A stretch of 64,000 bases of DNA, from NCBI RefSeq assembly GCF_903970965.1, contig NZ_CAJCKW010000013.1, positions 1-64,000 of the forward strand, given 5' to 3'. This DNA comes from Aureimonas sp. ME7. GTDB taxonomy: Bacteria; Pseudomonadota; Alphaproteobacteria; Rhizobiales; Rhizobiaceae. The position numbers and the translations under genes were made by a program. The notes under the pieces are model-generated. The model did no database searches, was not told where the DNA came from, and saw only the letters and a list, made by a program, of their open reading frames with translations. Shown here piece by piece: positions 63,990 through 64,000 of this stretch (position 1 is the stretch's first letter; each line of letters starts with the position of its first letter).

Positions 63990-64000
63990 GCAGGACGGGC

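Overview
The window is high-GC DNA whose gene content suggests an alphaproteobacterium of the Hyphomicrobiales (Rhizobiales). Pointers are an ExoF/ExoY-type polysaccharide machinery, a PrsDE-like type I secretion pair, SitABCD, methylmalonate-semialdehyde dehydrogenase, a plant-sugar (D-apiose) catabolic island and a RIME-like palindromic element. An Aurantimonadaceae-type relative is possible but is only an impression. I saw no rRNA, tRNA, CRISPR array, transposase or phage gene.

Layout. (1) 1-11430, surface polysaccharide region: a partial C-terminal CDS, two esterase-type SGNH/SASA hydrolases, a GH16 glycanase, an ExoF-like export protein, an ExoY-like priming sugar transferase, and a cysQ plus APS-kinase pair whose sulfurylase-GTPase half is degenerate. 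trmD, a monooxygenase-like ABM protein and two small membrane proteins sharing one motif lie in the same stretch. (2) 11812-21331, housekeeping and metabolism: LysR regulator, mmsA, AEC transporter, a P-loop kinase, siroheme synthase, HbpS-like protein, YegD-like Hsp70 and a soluble PAS chemoreceptor. (3) 21515-32756, the most unusual part: a LapG-like lipoprotein peptidase, a Cys- and Gly-rich secreted protein, a HEPN-like protein coupled to a LuxR/CsgD-like regulator, an Asn/Gly-rich repeat protein, a 683-aa protein with internal repeats, and a complete inner-membrane type I secretion pair (ABC plus HlyD). No RTX nonapeptides are visible. (4) 32820-44344: TonB-domain protein, lepA, YeeE/YedE transporter, YcaQ-like glycosylase, pseudouridine synthase, CHAD and CYTH proteins, a TctABC tricarboxylate transporter and a cold-shock protein. 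(5) 44992-60010: a GH15 enzyme, then a D-apiose island: periplasmic binding protein, DUF2291, ABC ATPase and permease, ApnO, ApsD, ApnL, a FadR/GntR regulator, a RuBisCO-like protein, OiaK-type kinase and an MFS transporter. (6) 60023-63989: dodecin and the sitABCD manganese/iron uptake operon.

How the genes work together. The apiose set gives an uninterrupted route from uptake to a RuBisCO-like carbon-carbon bond cleavage. It runs as two minus-strand operons with the regulator between them, and two 21-bp operator-like sites of the same geometry stand before the two operons. The type I secretion genes form one plus-strand transcription direction from 25229 to 32756, opposite the regulator/HEPN pair, with an AT-rich 607-bp control region between. 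The polysaccharide genes suggest an exported glycan that is primed by ExoY, exported with ExoF, trimmed by GH16 and possibly acetylated or sulfated.

Limits: all family calls come from reading motifs and overall sequence character, with no database search. Coordinates of starts are choices made from Shine-Dalgarno sequences, overlaps and family N-termini.
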